From a bacterium (GTDB taxonomy: Bacteria > Patescibacteria > CPR2 > UBA1875 > JAJYID01), in contig JAUSJO010000002.1 in assembly GCA_030647205.1 (NCBI GenBank), positions 310,001 through 374,000 of the forward strand: a stretch of DNA of 64,000 bases, given 5' to 3'. A model generated the notes under the pieces. The model saw nothing but the letters and a program-made list of their open reading frames with translations, searched no databases and had not been told where the DNA came from. Below are positions 8,215-17,189 of this stretch, one piece after another. Made by a program: the position numbers and the translations under genes. The first letter of the stretch is position 1, and every line of letters begins with the position of its first letter.

Positions 8215-8305
8215 TTTTCATCTCCTTCTTTGTCTATTTTGACTTAAGAATAACATAATTTTGGATGTTTTAAAAGAGAACAGGGTTGAAAAACCAAGTA
8301 TAAAA

Positions 8306-8314
8306 TGGTAAAAT
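8306..8314 (+). promoter_or_regulatory. Extended -10 before the two-gene unit at 8368
   Basis: TGGTAAAAT lies about 53 nt before the ATG at 8368. It diverges from the histidine phosphatase gene. A small CAAC/GTTG hairpin follows in the leader. Confidence 0.45.
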
Positions 8315-8367
8315 AACTAACCGTTAATTTTCAACTCTCGTTGATGCTCTTTGAAAAAGGAGACCAA

Positions 8368-8541
8368 ATGACTGAAGCAAAAGTAGTTTGCAGATTTTGC
8401 AAAGGGGAGGGTCAAAAGGAAGTCACCGATAGATACAAAAACCCCTGGTTCAATGTTTGCAAGAAATGTGTTGATGCCAAAACTAAAATAGCAGGAGAAG
8501 GATTTATCGCAAGAGTATTCGGGCTTTTCATCAATCATTGA
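8368..8541 (+). CDS. Very small zinc-ribbon protein
   Basis: 57 residues with CRFC and CKKC, a two-knuckle zinc ribbon, and a hydrophobic C-terminus. The ATG at 8368 has AAGGAGA 6 nt upstream, so the upstream in-frame ATG is not preferred. The next gene starts 12 nt after its stop with its own AGGAG site, suggesting a two-gene operon. Function unknown. Confidence 0.7.
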   Translation: MTEAKVVCRFCKGEGQKEVTDRYKNPWFNVCKKCVDAKTKIAGEGFIARVFGLFINH

Positions 8542-8553
8542 AAGCGAGGAGTA

Positions 8554-9246
8554 ATGAAGCATATCATCGTGTCACCGTTTTGGAAGCATATCAAAGAGCC
8601 AGATTCACTCTACGAGTGCCAAGCAGACTTCTATGATGATATAACAGTGCCGATTCAGGGAAATATCCCGACAGAAATGGGATATAAGACAATCAACAGA
8701 ATTGGTGAAGTTTTGTATGATGGGGCTCTTTATGCATCTGCTCAACGTGCGAAAAAGCACTACGATGGCTGGCTTAGAAAGTCACGTATCGTAGAAGTTC
8801 CTGTTCTTAAGGAAGGTAAGTTTTCGGTTGTAAAGAAAGAAGATGGACTGATAATTACCGACCAAGAAGATCACAGTGACAGATGTCTTTTGTTCGCAAA
8901 CTGCCTGACGGCTTTTGTTAATTTCGGTCAGGGTTTCTTGGGGAGTGACTATTATCCAACAATAATAAGGAGAGAAAGCACCGGCGAGATACTCCGGGAG
9001 GATAGTATACTGGCTAAGGGTTCTCTTTGCTCAGCAGAGATTATTACCTTACTTGAGCCGGGGCAAACCCTTGCCTTGTTCACGAACTATCAAGGCGAGG
9101 ATATCATCTTCGAGGATGAGAGGTTCATCACCATCTATACTTGGGATGGGAGAGAAATCAAGACAGAACGCCATGACTATTACTCAGAAGAGTGGCGCAG
9201 AAGACAGAGGTCGAAGGAAATACTCGAAAGTCCAGTGATAAGCTAA
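8554..9246 (+). CDS. Hypothetical protein, second gene of operon
   Basis: 230 residues, not recognised. It looks soluble, is mostly beta-rich in the second half, and ends in a basic, Arg-rich helix. Two cysteines near residues 110-116 do not form a clear motif. The ATG at 8554 follows GAGGAG. It is likely co-transcribed with the zinc-ribbon gene and ends at a perfect terminator. Confidence 0.65.
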   Translation: MKHIIVSPFWKHIKEPDSLYECQADFYDDITVPIQGNIPTEMGYKTINRIGEVLYDGALYASAQRAKKHYDGWLRKSRIVEVPVLKEGKFSVVKKEDGLIITDQEDHSDRCLLFANCLTAFVNFGQGFLGSDYYPTIIRRESTGEILREDSILAKGSLCSAEIITLLEPGQTLALFTNYQGEDIIFEDERFITIYTWDGREIKTERHDYYSEEWRRRQRSKEILESPVIS

Positions 9247-9266
9247 GGCATTTTCTGGACTATAGG

Positions 9267-9303
9267 GGCCTCGCGCTAAAAAGCGCGAGGCCTTTTTCTT
9301 TTT
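9267..9303 (+). terminator. Perfect intrinsic terminator
   Basis: GGCCTCGCGCT (9267-9277) and its exact complement (9282-9292) enclose an AAAA loop and are followed by TTTTTCTTTTT. Confidence 0.95.
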
Positions 9304-9320
9304 CCATCCTTATTGCCCGC

Positions 9321-9349
9321 TTGTGTCTATATGCTAATTGGTTTATACT
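9321..9349 (+). promoter_or_regulatory. Sigma-70-type promoter, shared spacer
   Basis: TTGTGT and TATACT are 17 nt apart. GTTTATACTTAAG matches the promoter at 5110-5138. The spacer GCTAATTGGTTTAT resembles the spacers of the promoters at 5736 and 10064. Confidence 0.7.
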
Positions 9350-9364
9350 TAAGCAGTAAGTAAA

Positions 9365-9396
9365 GAAGGGGGGTCCCCTTCTTCTTTTATACCTAC
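9365..9396 (+). promoter_or_regulatory. Attenuator-like leader hairpin
   Basis: GAAGGGG (9365-9371) pairs perfectly with CCCCTTC (9375-9381), followed by TTCTTTT and ATACCTA. The plan equals the leaders at 15-60 and 5154-5191. Confidence 0.45.
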
Positions 9397-9427
9397 TCAT
9401 CGCAACTTGAAAATGAGGTGGATTGAA

Positions 9428-10006
9428 GTGAAATTTTTATTGCTTGCACTACCTATCTTATTCATCGTTATTAACTTCTATTGTTGGTTTACCTTAGGTA
9501 AACAAAAGGAAAGTCGTCAAACTAGCAGTACGGAAGTACTAAATGCCATGGAGTGTACTGTTTGGGCTGATACTACCCATATGACTATAGCTATCAGAGA
9601 GCTGGATGCTGATTTTCTCGAAAGAGTATTTCCGTTAGTTAGGGAAAAACTTTTTGGAGGCGGGGAGTTACGAACTTTGGACTTTATCATTGGTCCTTGT
9701 AGCTCTGCAGAAAAAGAGAGGCAAGATCTCTCGAAAATTGATGAATTGTGTAAACTATTTCCTCAAAAGGTTTCCGTTTATATCAAGAGGCCCGGTTATG
9801 TTTTTAGTAAGGCGGATAAAATCGGCGAACAATTCATCATGACCGATACGAGACTACTTGTTAAGAGCCAGCTAGTTACTAGGAGCATCCTTGTCGAGAG
9901 TCCTAATAAATGGACGAGAAGGAGGTATGAATCTCAAATCAATGAAGTCAAGGCATCTGATAAGGTCATAAAAAAATATCAGGCCCTTATGCCAAGAGTT
10001 GCATAA
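9428..10006 (+). CDS. Membrane-anchored hypothetical protein
   Basis: 192 residues from GTG 9428, chosen because GAGGTG lies 7 nt upstream; TTG 9407 and ATG 9413 are in-frame alternatives. An N-terminal hydrophobic segment of about 18 residues serves as membrane anchor or uncleaved signal. The remainder is a soluble alpha/beta domain. A stretch near residue 135 (GEQFIMTDTRLLVKS) recalls the late part of phospholipase D-like folds, but no HKD motif is present, so this is only a hint. It carries the shared promoter and leader seen at 5222. A perfect terminator follows. Confidence 0.6.
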   Translation: MKFLLLALPILFIVINFYCWFTLGKQKESRQTSSTEVLNAMECTVWADTTHMTIAIRELDADFLERVFPLVREKLFGGGELRTLDFIIGPCSSAEKERQDLSKIDELCKLFPQKVSVYIKRPGYVFSKADKIGEQFIMTDTRLLVKSQLVTRSILVESPNKWTRRRYESQINEVKASDKVIKKYQALMPRVA

Positions 10007-10023
10007 GCGTATCAGGTACACAT

Positions 10024-10057
10024 GACGGGCAGTCTATGACTGCCCGTCCTTTCTTTT
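10024..10057 (+). terminator. Perfect intrinsic terminator
   Basis: GACGGGCAGTC (10024-10034) pairs exactly with 10038-10048 over a 3-nt loop, followed by a T-rich tail. Confidence 0.93.
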
Positions 10058-10063
10058 GTATAC

Positions 10064-10092
10064 TTGTTTAGAGCAGCCAATTAGCTTATTAT
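10064..10092 (+). promoter_or_regulatory. Promoter of rmuC, shared sequence
   Basis: TTGTTT and TATTAT are 17 nt apart and the -10 ends 6 nt before the ATG at 10099. It is closely alike to the ABC exporter promoter at 5736, spacer included. Confidence 0.65.
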
Positions 10093-10098
10093 TGAGGC

Positions 10099-11085
10099 AT
10101 GGATACGAATGTTGTTTTAATTTTAGCAGGGCTGATAGTTGCCGGTTTTGTGGCGATAGCTGTTTTTATTAACAAAAAAATGGAATCTTTAGGCCAGAAA
10201 GATGACGGGCTCGATAGACTGCACGAGAGAATGGATAAGCAGTTTGAATCCAGTACGAAGATTATTCAGGATGTGACCGAGAAACTTTCTAAATTAGAGA
10301 ATACAAACACCCAGATAGTTGGGATCACCGAACAGCTTCAGGGGCTTGAGGATGTTTTGAAAAATCCTAAACAAAGAGGTATTTTGGGCGAATATTATCT
10401 AGAAACTTTACTCAAAAACCTATTCCAGCCGAACCAGTATCAAATGCAGTATTCTTTCAAAGATGGCGATATTGTTGATGCGGTGATATTTATCAAAGAC
10501 AAAGTTATCCCGATCGATTCCAAGTTTTCACTTGAAAATTACAACAAAATTTTGAAGGAAAAGGACGAAACGAGAAAAATCCAGCTAGAAAAACTTTTCA
10601 AACAGGATTTAAAGAACAGGATCGATGAGACTTCTAAATATATCAAACCGAAAGAGGGAACGATGGATTTTGCTTTTATGTTTATCCCTTCGGAAGGTAT
10701 TTACTATGATTTGCTAGTTAATCAAGTTGGAGCTTTGAAGGTTAATACCCGTGATCTAATCGAGTACGCATTCAAAGAAAAGAAAGTGATTATAGTTTCT
10801 CCGACATCTTTTGCTGCATATTTACAGACAGTTTTACAAGGGTTGCGTGCGCTTACAATCGAGGAGTCAATCAAGGATATCGTTGCTAATATTCATAAGT
10901 TGGGAAGCCATTTGAACTCTTACGAAGAATATATGCAAAAAGTGGGATCAAATCTTGGCACGACGGTCGGGATGTATAACAAAGCCTATAAAGAATTCGG
11001 TAAAATCGATAAGGATGTGACAAAGATTACCGGAAGCTCCATAGACTCTGATATCCTTCAAATAGACAAGCCGCAAGAGGACTGA
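10099..11085 (+). CDS. rmuC: RmuC-family DNA recombination protein
   Basis: 328 residues. An N-terminal membrane segment (about 5-24) is followed by a coiled coil (30-85) and the RmuC domain. Within it, GILGEYYLETLL and DAVIFIKDKVIPIDSKFSLENY match the nuclease-like core; the Asp and Asp-x-Lys of the second motif fit the PD-(D/E)xK pattern. RmuC proteins limit DNA inversions; the biochemical role is not settled. The family in E. coli is longer at the C-terminus, so this is a compact form. Predicted leaderless start. Confidence 0.9.
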   Translation: MDTNVVLILAGLIVAGFVAIAVFINKKMESLGQKDDGLDRLHERMDKQFESSTKIIQDVTEKLSKLENTNTQIVGITEQLQGLEDVLKNPKQRGILGEYYLETLLKNLFQPNQYQMQYSFKDGDIVDAVIFIKDKVIPIDSKFSLENYNKILKEKDETRKIQLEKLFKQDLKNRIDETSKYIKPKEGTMDFAFMFIPSEGIYYDLLVNQVGALKVNTRDLIEYAFKEKKVIIVSPTSFAAYLQTVLQGLRALTIEESIKDIVANIHKLGSHLNSYEEYMQKVGSNLGTTVGMYNKAYKEFGKIDKDVTKITGSSIDSDILQIDKPQED

Positions 11086-11088
11086 TTT

Positions 11089-11116
11089 TTGACAAATGCT
11101 TACGCCGTGGTATAAT
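11089..11116 (+). promoter_or_regulatory. Near-consensus promoter of a small RNA
   Basis: TTGACA (11089-11094), a 16-nt spacer and TATAAT (11111-11116) with TGG before it. This is the closest match to consensus in the window, yet no open reading frame follows. Confidence 0.8.
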
Positions 11117-11121
11117 TTAGA

Positions 11122-11210
11122 TGACTTAAGCACTTTTTATTTAACAGATTCGTATTGAATCATAAGCAACCCCCTTGCTTGTGATTCGTTATGTGTCTGT
11201 TATTTTTTTG
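11122..11210 (+). ncRNA. Candidate small RNA of about 90 nt
   Basis: From the start expected near 11122, the transcript would contain a 13-bp stem (11157-11169 with 11175-11187, one mismatch or wobble) with a CCCCC loop, closed by a second stem AACAGA/TCTGTT (11143-11148 with 11196-11201) and ending in TTATTTTTTT. That is an intrinsic terminator on the plus strand. The next gene is on the other strand, and its last codons overlap the T-run, so the RNA would be antisense to its 3' end by about 10 nt. Alternatively this is just the rmuC terminator, but the consensus promoter argues otherwise. Confidence 0.6.
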
Positions 11211-11748
11211 ATGAGAGATATTTCTCGGTCTTTAGGATTAGAGTACATGTAGCAGCATGTTTGATTTTGCCCGACATGACCATTTGGACAGCTTCTTCGA
11301 GAGGAATTTTAATAATTTCTATTATCTCACTGTCTTCAAGCCTTTGTTCGGTTTCAATGAGATTTTTTGCCAAAAACATATAGTTTGGTGAGTGTATTGC
11401 CGCGGTGAACGGATGCACCAGACCGAGATCAATCCACTCATCTGCCAGAAGTCCGGCTTCTTCCTCTAACTCTCTTTTTGCAGCCTCAAGAGGAGTCTCA
11501 TTTTTATCAATTCCGCCGCTTACGGCTTCCACAGAAATTTCGTTAATGGCGTATCTGAACTCTTTTGTTAAGTAGATTTCACCGGAGTCATTGATCGCTA
11601 GCGCCGATGAACCCGGTTTCAAGGTAACCTTCGTAAATTCTTTTTCTGGCCCATTTTCGTAAACAACTGTATCGCTTGAAACGCTAAGCAAACCGTTCTC
11701 ATAAACAGTTTTTGTTCCCTTCACTTTAAACGGGGGATTTGTGTCCAT
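11200..11748 (-). CDS. NUDIX hydrolase, ADP-ribose pyrophosphatase-like
   Basis: 182 residues from ATG 11748. The NUDIX box is GGIDKNE, seven residues, then RELEEEAGL, matching Gx5Ex7REUxEExGU. Two beta strands before and an acidic loop after resemble ADP-ribose or nucleoside-diphosphate-sugar pyrophosphatases. On the minus strand TGCTAACAT ends 7 nt before this ATG, so a leaderless mRNA is predicted; a longer in-frame start at 11808 is less likely. Cytoplasmic housecleaning role inferred. Confidence 0.88.
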   Translation of the reverse strand: MDTNPPFKVKGTKTVYENGLLSVSSDTVVYENGPEKEFTKVTLKPGSSALAINDSGEIYLTKEFRYAINEISVEAVSGGIDKNETPLEAAKRELEEEAGLLADEWIDLGLVHPFTAAIHSPNYMFLAKNLIETEQRLEDSEIIEIIKIPLEEAVQMVMSGKIKHAATCTLILKTEKYLSSKK

Positions 11749-11810
11749 ATTGTTTATGTTAGCACGAGGTCCGATATATCTCAATTTCTTATTGTCGCAA
11801 CCCCTCAAAT

Positions 11811-11820
11811 TGCTTATAAT
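11811..11820 (+). promoter_or_regulatory. Promoter of the pheST operon
   Basis: TGCTTATAAT ends 30 nt before the ATG at 11851, which has AAAAGGA as ribosome site. It is placed back to back with the NUDIX promoter. Confidence 0.55.
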
Positions 11821-11850
11821 TGTACCAGGATAATTTAAGAAAAGGATTTT

Positions 11851-12219
11851 ATGGCCTGGAAAAAGTATATAAACGGGATGACTTTCGGAGTGCTTGTCCT
11901 ATCTCTCGTCTTGGTGGGACTGGTTAACTTTACTTCTCCCGAAGCAGGAGCTATAAGCTATGGCTCGTTTTTTATCAGCTTTTTTCTGCTCCTGATATGC
12001 CTGGCTACAATATTCGGGTTTTATGCGCGCAGGAGAATATCAAATAACGAGGTTTTGTATAAAAATCTCAAGAACGCTTTCCGCCAAGGAACTCTTGTAG
12101 CACTATATTTCACCGTTCTTTTAATTCTTCGAGCAGCTGCGCTTCTAAACTGGTGGGACGCAGCACTTCTTGCGGTGAGTGTCATATCATTTGATATGTT
12201 TTTCAAGGGAAAAATGTAA
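11851..12219 (+). CDS. Small membrane protein ahead of pheS
   Basis: 122 residues with three or four hydrophobic segments (about 10-30, 40-62, 75-95, 100-115) and a basic loop. Not recognised. Its stop overlaps the pheS start (TAATG), so it is translationally coupled with pheS and is the first gene of the pheST operon. Confidence 0.75.
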   Translation: MAWKKYINGMTFGVLVLSLVLVGLVNFTSPEAGAISYGSFFISFFLLLICLATIFGFYARRRISNNEVLYKNLKNAFRQGTLVALYFTVLLILRAAALLNWWDAALLAVSVISFDMFFKGKM

Positions 12220-13214
12220 TGGATATACAAAGCATTAAAAAACAATTTGAAGAAGATCTTTCAAAAGCCGTGTCGAAGGACGACTTGGTTGGTTTGAAAG
12301 TGAAATATTTGGGTAAAAAAAGCGAAATTTATAGTGCTCTCAGGTCTCTTGGGGATTTAAACCCTGACGAAAGGAGGGCTCAAGGTGCCGAGCTAAATAG
12401 ATTGAGAACTGAGATTGAGAGCGCAATCAAAGATAGGGGAGGAGAACTTTCCAGCGGTGAAAAGGGAGTGAAAGTCGACTTTACTGAGCCCGGCAAAAAG
12501 TTCGAACTTGGGCATAAGCATCCAATTACTCAAATTTATGAGGAACTTTTTGAAATCGGTAAATCGCTCGGTTTTTCTATTGCCGAGGGACCCGAAATAG
12601 AAGCCGACTGGTACAGCTTTGAAGCGCTGAATATTCCGAAAGATCATCCCGCCAGAGACTTTGCCGATACATTTTATATAAGTGAAGAGGTTAACTTAAG
12701 GCCTCATACTTCAAATACCCAGATCCGATATATGGAGAGGCACAAACCGCCAATTAGGATTATTGCGTATGGACGGACTTATCGGAAAGACAGCGACGTC
12801 ACTCACACTCCTATGTTTCATCAGCTTGAGGGGCTGCTTGTAGATGATCGGGTAACATTTTCTGATCTGAAAGGTGTTTTGACCACATTTGCACAAGGAA
12901 TTTTCGGTAAAGATAGGAAAGTAAGATTTAGACCGCATCACTTTCCATTTACTGAGCCATCCGTTGAGATAGACGTATCCTGCGGCCTATGTGGAGGTAA
13001 AGGGTGCCGGTCATGTAAATATTCTGGTTGGCTTGAAATACTTGGTGCCGGTATGGTCCATCCAAATGTTTTGAAAAATTCTGGTATTGATTCTAAAAAG
13101 TATCAAGGATTTGCATTTGGCATAGGTATCGAACGCATAGCGATGTTGAAATATGAGACTGATGATTTGAGATTATTCTTTGATAATGACTTAAGATTTC
13201 TGGAGCAGTTCTAA
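12219..13214 (+). CDS. pheS: Phenylalanine-tRNA ligase alpha subunit
   Basis: Charges tRNA-Phe as an alpha2-beta2 enzyme with PheT. 331 residues, usual length. An N-terminal coiled coil precedes the class II catalytic core with HPITQIYEELFEIGKSLGF, RPHTSNTQIRYM (motif 2 region), FHQLEG and the motif 3 region GIGIERIAML. Four cysteines in CGLCGGKGCRSC suggest a metal-binding loop. Start and stop overlap both neighbours by 1 nt. Confidence 0.97.
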   Translation: MDIQSIKKQFEEDLSKAVSKDDLVGLKVKYLGKKSEIYSALRSLGDLNPDERRAQGAELNRLRTEIESAIKDRGGELSSGEKGVKVDFTEPGKKFELGHKHPITQIYEELFEIGKSLGFSIAEGPEIEADWYSFEALNIPKDHPARDFADTFYISEEVNLRPHTSNTQIRYMERHKPPIRIIAYGRTYRKDSDVTHTPMFHQLEGLLVDDRVTFSDLKGVLTTFAQGIFGKDRKVRFRPHHFPFTEPSVEIDVSCGLCGGKGCRSCKYSGWLEILGAGMVHPNVLKNSGIDSKKYQGFAFGIGIERIAMLKYETDDLRLFFDNDLRFLEQF

Positions 13215-15553
13215 TGAGGATTCCACTAAATTGGCTAAAAGAATATGTTGATGTGAAGATTTCGGTAAAGGAATTGTCTGATAAATTGACTATGGCCGGG
13301 ACAGAAAACGAAATTCTTCAAGCGAAGGCGGGGGATTTTGAGGGTATTGTTGTTGGTGAAATTCTGGAGATTACAAAACATCCGAATGCTGATAAGCTTC
13401 AAATAACAAATACTTTTGTTGGTAAAGAAACTTTGCAGATAGTTTGCGGAGCGCCGAATATAGAAGTCGGGCAGAAAGTTCCTGTTGCGCTTATTGGGAC
13501 ACAAATCGGTGAGTTTGAGATTAAGGAGGCAGAACTTCGCGGAGTGAAAAGCCATGGCATGTTGTGCAGTGAGGCAGAACTTGGGATATCGGATGATCAC
13601 TCGGGGATTATGGTTTTGGACCCTCGTTCCAATGTCGGAGACAGCTTGTCTAATGCTTTAAGCATGGGTAGTGATAAAATTTTAGAGGCTGAGCTTACCT
13701 CTAATCGCGGTGATTGCCTTTCAATGTTTGGTATTGCACGTGAGGTCTCAGTGATAACCGGGCAAAGCTTAAAGCCACCGGCTATAAATATTAAAGAAAC
13801 AGGAGAAAAAACATCGGATGTGGTGGCAGTTGAGATAGGAGATAAAGATTTATGTCGGCGGTATGTAGCTAGGGTTATCAAAAATGTAAAAATTGGGCCT
13901 TCGCCAAAATGGATGCAGGACAGACTGTCTTCCTCAGGGGTACGTCCAATAAACAATGTTGTCGATGTAACAAACTATGTAATGCTTGAGATGGGGCAGC
14001 CTCTACATGCATTTGATGCTGACAAAATATCTGGCAGAAAAATCATTGTAAGGAAAGCAAATAAGGGAGAAAAGATAAAAACCCTAGATGGGGTTGTACG
14101 TGAACTTAATACAAGCGACTTGGTAATAGCTGATACGAGGGAAGCGGTAGCGGTTGCCGGAGTTATGGGTGGTGCAAATAGTGAAGTTACAGCCGAGACG
14201 AAGACAATAGTCCTTGAGTCGGCAAACTTTAATCCGATATCAGTAAGAAAGACTGCTTTTAGGTTAGCTCTGAGATCAGAAAGTTCTGCAAGGTTTGAGA
14301 AGGGTCTACCGCTTGAGTTGGCTAATCAGGCTGCTGATAGGGCGGCATTTTTGCTTACTGAGGTTGCGGATGGAGAGGTTCTTTCCGGAAGGGTAGACAT
14401 TGGTGAAAAAAATGATGAGGAGATAAAAGTTACTTTAAGATTCGATCGAATAAAATCATTTCTTGGAGAAGACATCTCCCCTGATAAAGTAGCTAGTATT
14501 CTGGAGAGTTTGGGTATTAAAACTCTATCTAAAAATAAAGAGAAAGCTGAATTTTTGGTTCCGTATTGGCGGCTTGATATCTCAATTGAGGAAGATTTGC
14601 TTGAGGAAGTTGCACGCATTTATGGATATGAAAATATACCAAGCACCTTGCCGGAAGGTAAGCTGCCACTATTTGAGAAAAATGAGAAAGTCGAGACTTC
14701 AAAGAAGATAAGAGAGGTTTTAACAGCGCTCGGGTTTTTCGAAATATATTCGTATTCATTCACGAGCAAGGAAAAAGCGGCTCTCTACAGAGAAGGCGCC
14801 GATCTTGTCAGGATTGCAAATCCTTTAAGCCAGGATCAGGAGTATATGAGGGCTGATCTTCTGGGGAGCATGATTGATATTGTTCCCAAGAACCAAGACT
14901 ATAGGACAGGTAAAATGCAGGGTCTGTATGAAATAGCCAGTGTATATTCAAAAAAGAGTGAAAAGACGAAACTAAGCGGACTTATATACGGCGGAGGAAA
15001 GGATACTGGCTTTAGGTATATAAAAGGTACAACAGATATACTTTTTAACAAACTTGGCATAAAAAATGTTATTTACAAAGAGGACAAATCAACTAATGCT
15101 AAGATTTTTGCTGGCCAAAAAGAAATTGGTTATTTTGTGATCTTAGATAATGCAGACATAAAGCGTTTTAAGGTAAAATCAAAGGGTGCCTGTTTTTTTG
15201 AGCTTGACTTGGATATGCTGTCAGAGCTTACTGGGCAAAATAAATTCCAAAGTATTCCCAGATTTCCGGGATCGGAAAGAGATTTGACCTTTGTTATCAA
15301 AGAAAAGGTGACAGTTGAAGAAATATATGAGATCATTGGTGGAATAAAGTCAGATATTAGGGCAAAGGCCGAGGTTATCGATATTTATCGCGGTAAAGGT
15401 TTGCCTGAGGGTAGGAAAAGTGTTTCGATACGTTTTGTATACCAGTCTAGCCAACGAACACTTACTGATGAAGAGGTTGATGATGATCAAACAACAATTA
15501 TTAAAGAAGTTAAGGGCACACTTGGAGGGATTTTGAGAGGTGAAGGAAACTAA
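13214..15553 (+). CDS. pheT: Phenylalanine-tRNA ligase beta subunit
   Basis: 779 residues, usual length. An N-terminal tRNA-binding OB domain is visible (GEILEITKHPNADKLQI and GAPN), then the B3/B4 region, the B5 domain, the catalytic-like core and a C-terminal ferredoxin-like anticodon-binding domain (PRFPGSERDLTFV). It overlaps pheS by 1 nt and the next gene by 14 nt, so four genes from 11851 to 17189 are probably one transcript. Confidence 0.97.
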   Translation: MRIPLNWLKEYVDVKISVKELSDKLTMAGTENEILQAKAGDFEGIVVGEILEITKHPNADKLQITNTFVGKETLQIVCGAPNIEVGQKVPVALIGTQIGEFEIKEAELRGVKSHGMLCSEAELGISDDHSGIMVLDPRSNVGDSLSNALSMGSDKILEAELTSNRGDCLSMFGIAREVSVITGQSLKPPAINIKETGEKTSDVVAVEIGDKDLCRRYVARVIKNVKIGPSPKWMQDRLSSSGVRPINNVVDVTNYVMLEMGQPLHAFDADKISGRKIIVRKANKGEKIKTLDGVVRELNTSDLVIADTREAVAVAGVMGGANSEVTAETKTIVLESANFNPISVRKTAFRLALRSESSARFEKGLPLELANQAADRAAFLLTEVADGEVLSGRVDIGEKNDEEIKVTLRFDRIKSFLGEDISPDKVASILESLGIKTLSKNKEKAEFLVPYWRLDISIEEDLLEEVARIYGYENIPSTLPEGKLPLFEKNEKVETSKKIREVLTALGFFEIYSYSFTSKEKAALYREGADLVRIANPLSQDQEYMRADLLGSMIDIVPKNQDYRTGKMQGLYEIASVYSKKSEKTKLSGLIYGGGKDTGFRYIKGTTDILFNKLGIKNVIYKEDKSTNAKIFAGQKEIGYFVILDNADIKRFKVKSKGACFFELDLDMLSELTGQNKFQSIPRFPGSERDLTFVIKEKVTVEEIYEIIGGIKSDIRAKAEVIDIYRGKGLPEGRKSVSIRFVYQSSQRTLTDEEVDDDQTTIIKEVKGTLGGILRGEGN

Positions 15554-17189
15554 AGCAGCCAGAGTAGACTCTATTACAAGAAAAAATCCTTTTTCTTTTG
15601 TTAAGAGCAAGGCAAGTTCAGTGAGTCTTAAAAAAGAAGAGTCTAAAAAAGATGCTCCAAAAAATGAGCCGTTAAAACGCGCTGTGAAAAATGAAAAAAA
15701 GAAAAAATTTAAATTTCTCGAGTTCAAAAAGACACGGCTCTTTTCTTGGCATGGCTCCCTTACTATTTTGATTCTTTTGCCAATATTCCTTTTTGGTGTA
15801 GTTTCGTATTTATACCAGACTCATAATGAGGGGAAGATCTATAGTGGGGTAACAACTTTTGGTATAGATGTCGGTGGGAAAACAAAAGAAGATGCAGCGA
15901 AGTTAATAGATAATAAAATTGCAAGTTATCAGCTTACGATTGAGGGAGAAAATCAGAAGTTTGAAGCAGGATATGGCGATCTTGGTATAAATTACGACAA
16001 GGAAACAATTCTAAACGCGGCCTACGACTATGGTCGTGATGAAAGTCTTTTGAACAATTTTATTAACCGGGGAAAAAGATTTTTTTCACAGTATGAGATA
16101 AGTGTTGGTTCAAAAAAATATTCTTTTAAAAAATATGATGTACATTTGGTTTATAACATTGATGGGGCTAAACTTGATAAATATTTGGCAGACCTTGAAA
16201 CTAAAATCAATGTTGATGCAAAAGACTCCCAGATTACAAACAGCGGAAGTTCTGTACAGATAACACCGGCAGTATTCGGAAGAAAAATGAAGACAGCCGA
16301 GCTAAGGCAGCAAATCCTAAATGTTACGACTCAGTTTGACGCTGAGCCTCTAAAAATACAGACCGATGTAGCTAACCCAACTATTTTAGACGAGAAAACC
16401 AAGGTTTTGGCGGATCAGGCGGATAAGATTACTTCAAAAAGCGTTACAGTTACTTTCAATGATAAAAAATATTCGCCGACAAAGAGTGTGCTTGTATCTT
16501 GGGTTACGTTTACGAGGGACAACGATAAAGCAGATTGGAGGATGCTGATAGATACCAAGAGAATGTATCCTTATTTTGACTCAATCGGCAAGGAGATCAA
16601 TGTATATTCAGTACCTAAAAAGATAAGGGTGGAAAATGAAACTAAAGAGGTAGTGACTCAGGATGGTAAAAACGGCTTGATTATTGATAAGTATGCTTTC
16701 GGGAGTCAGCTTGCATCAAAACTTCAGACAGATGCGCAAGTCAACATGGCCATACCAATGAAGGTTGATGTATTTCAGACCCAGATAGACCGTGTGGTTG
16801 TCGCAAACTGGGATAAGTATATTGATGTCAATATTTCAACACAACACATGGAAGCTTACACAAAAGGTGGTGTCAAAGTCGGCAGCTGGGCTATAACTAG
16901 TGGCAAAAATGGCTTGAGTACTCCTATCGGTAGTTTCTTGATACAAAGAAAAGCATACAACGTATGTATGCCAAATCCACCAAGCACTCAACCACTATGC
17001 GGTATTCATTATGTTAGCTACTTTACCGGAGCGGGTCATGCAATACATCAAGCATGGTGGAGAAGTTACTTTGGCGGACAGGACTATAAATGGAACGGAT
17101 CCCATGGGTGTATAAATGCTCCTCTTTCTGTAGCTCAGTTCATTTATAACTGGGCGCCCATTGGGACACCTGTAACTACCCATTACTAG
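15540..17189 (+). CDS. L,D-transpeptidase with VanW/PG-binding-like domains
   Basis: 549 residues. A basic cytoplasmic stretch of about 70 residues leads to one membrane segment (about 75-97). The outside part has two repeats like the putative peptidoglycan-binding domain found in VanW-type proteins, then a YkuD catalytic domain at about 430-549. HAIHQ near 500 and SHGCINAP near 521-528 give the His and Cys of the active site. It probably cross-links or edits peptidoglycan. The start is GTG 15540, inside pheT; a later start would lose only basic residues. Confidence 0.9.
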   Translation: MKETKAARVDSITRKNPFSFVKSKASSVSLKKEESKKDAPKNEPLKRAVKNEKKKKFKFLEFKKTRLFSWHGSLTILILLPIFLFGVVSYLYQTHNEGKIYSGVTTFGIDVGGKTKEDAAKLIDNKIASYQLTIEGENQKFEAGYGDLGINYDKETILNAAYDYGRDESLLNNFINRGKRFFSQYEISVGSKKYSFKKYDVHLVYNIDGAKLDKYLADLETKINVDAKDSQITNSGSSVQITPAVFGRKMKTAELRQQILNVTTQFDAEPLKIQTDVANPTILDEKTKVLADQADKITSKSVTVTFNDKKYSPTKSVLVSWVTFTRDNDKADWRMLIDTKRMYPYFDSIGKEINVYSVPKKIRVENETKEVVTQDGKNGLIIDKYAFGSQLASKLQTDAQVNMAIPMKVDVFQTQIDRVVVANWDKYIDVNISTQHMEAYTKGGVKVGSWAITSGKNGLSTPIGSFLIQRKAYNVCMPNPPSTQPLCGIHYVSYFTGAGHAIHQAWWRSYFGGQDYKWNGSHGCINAPLSVAQFIYNWAPIGTPVTTHY

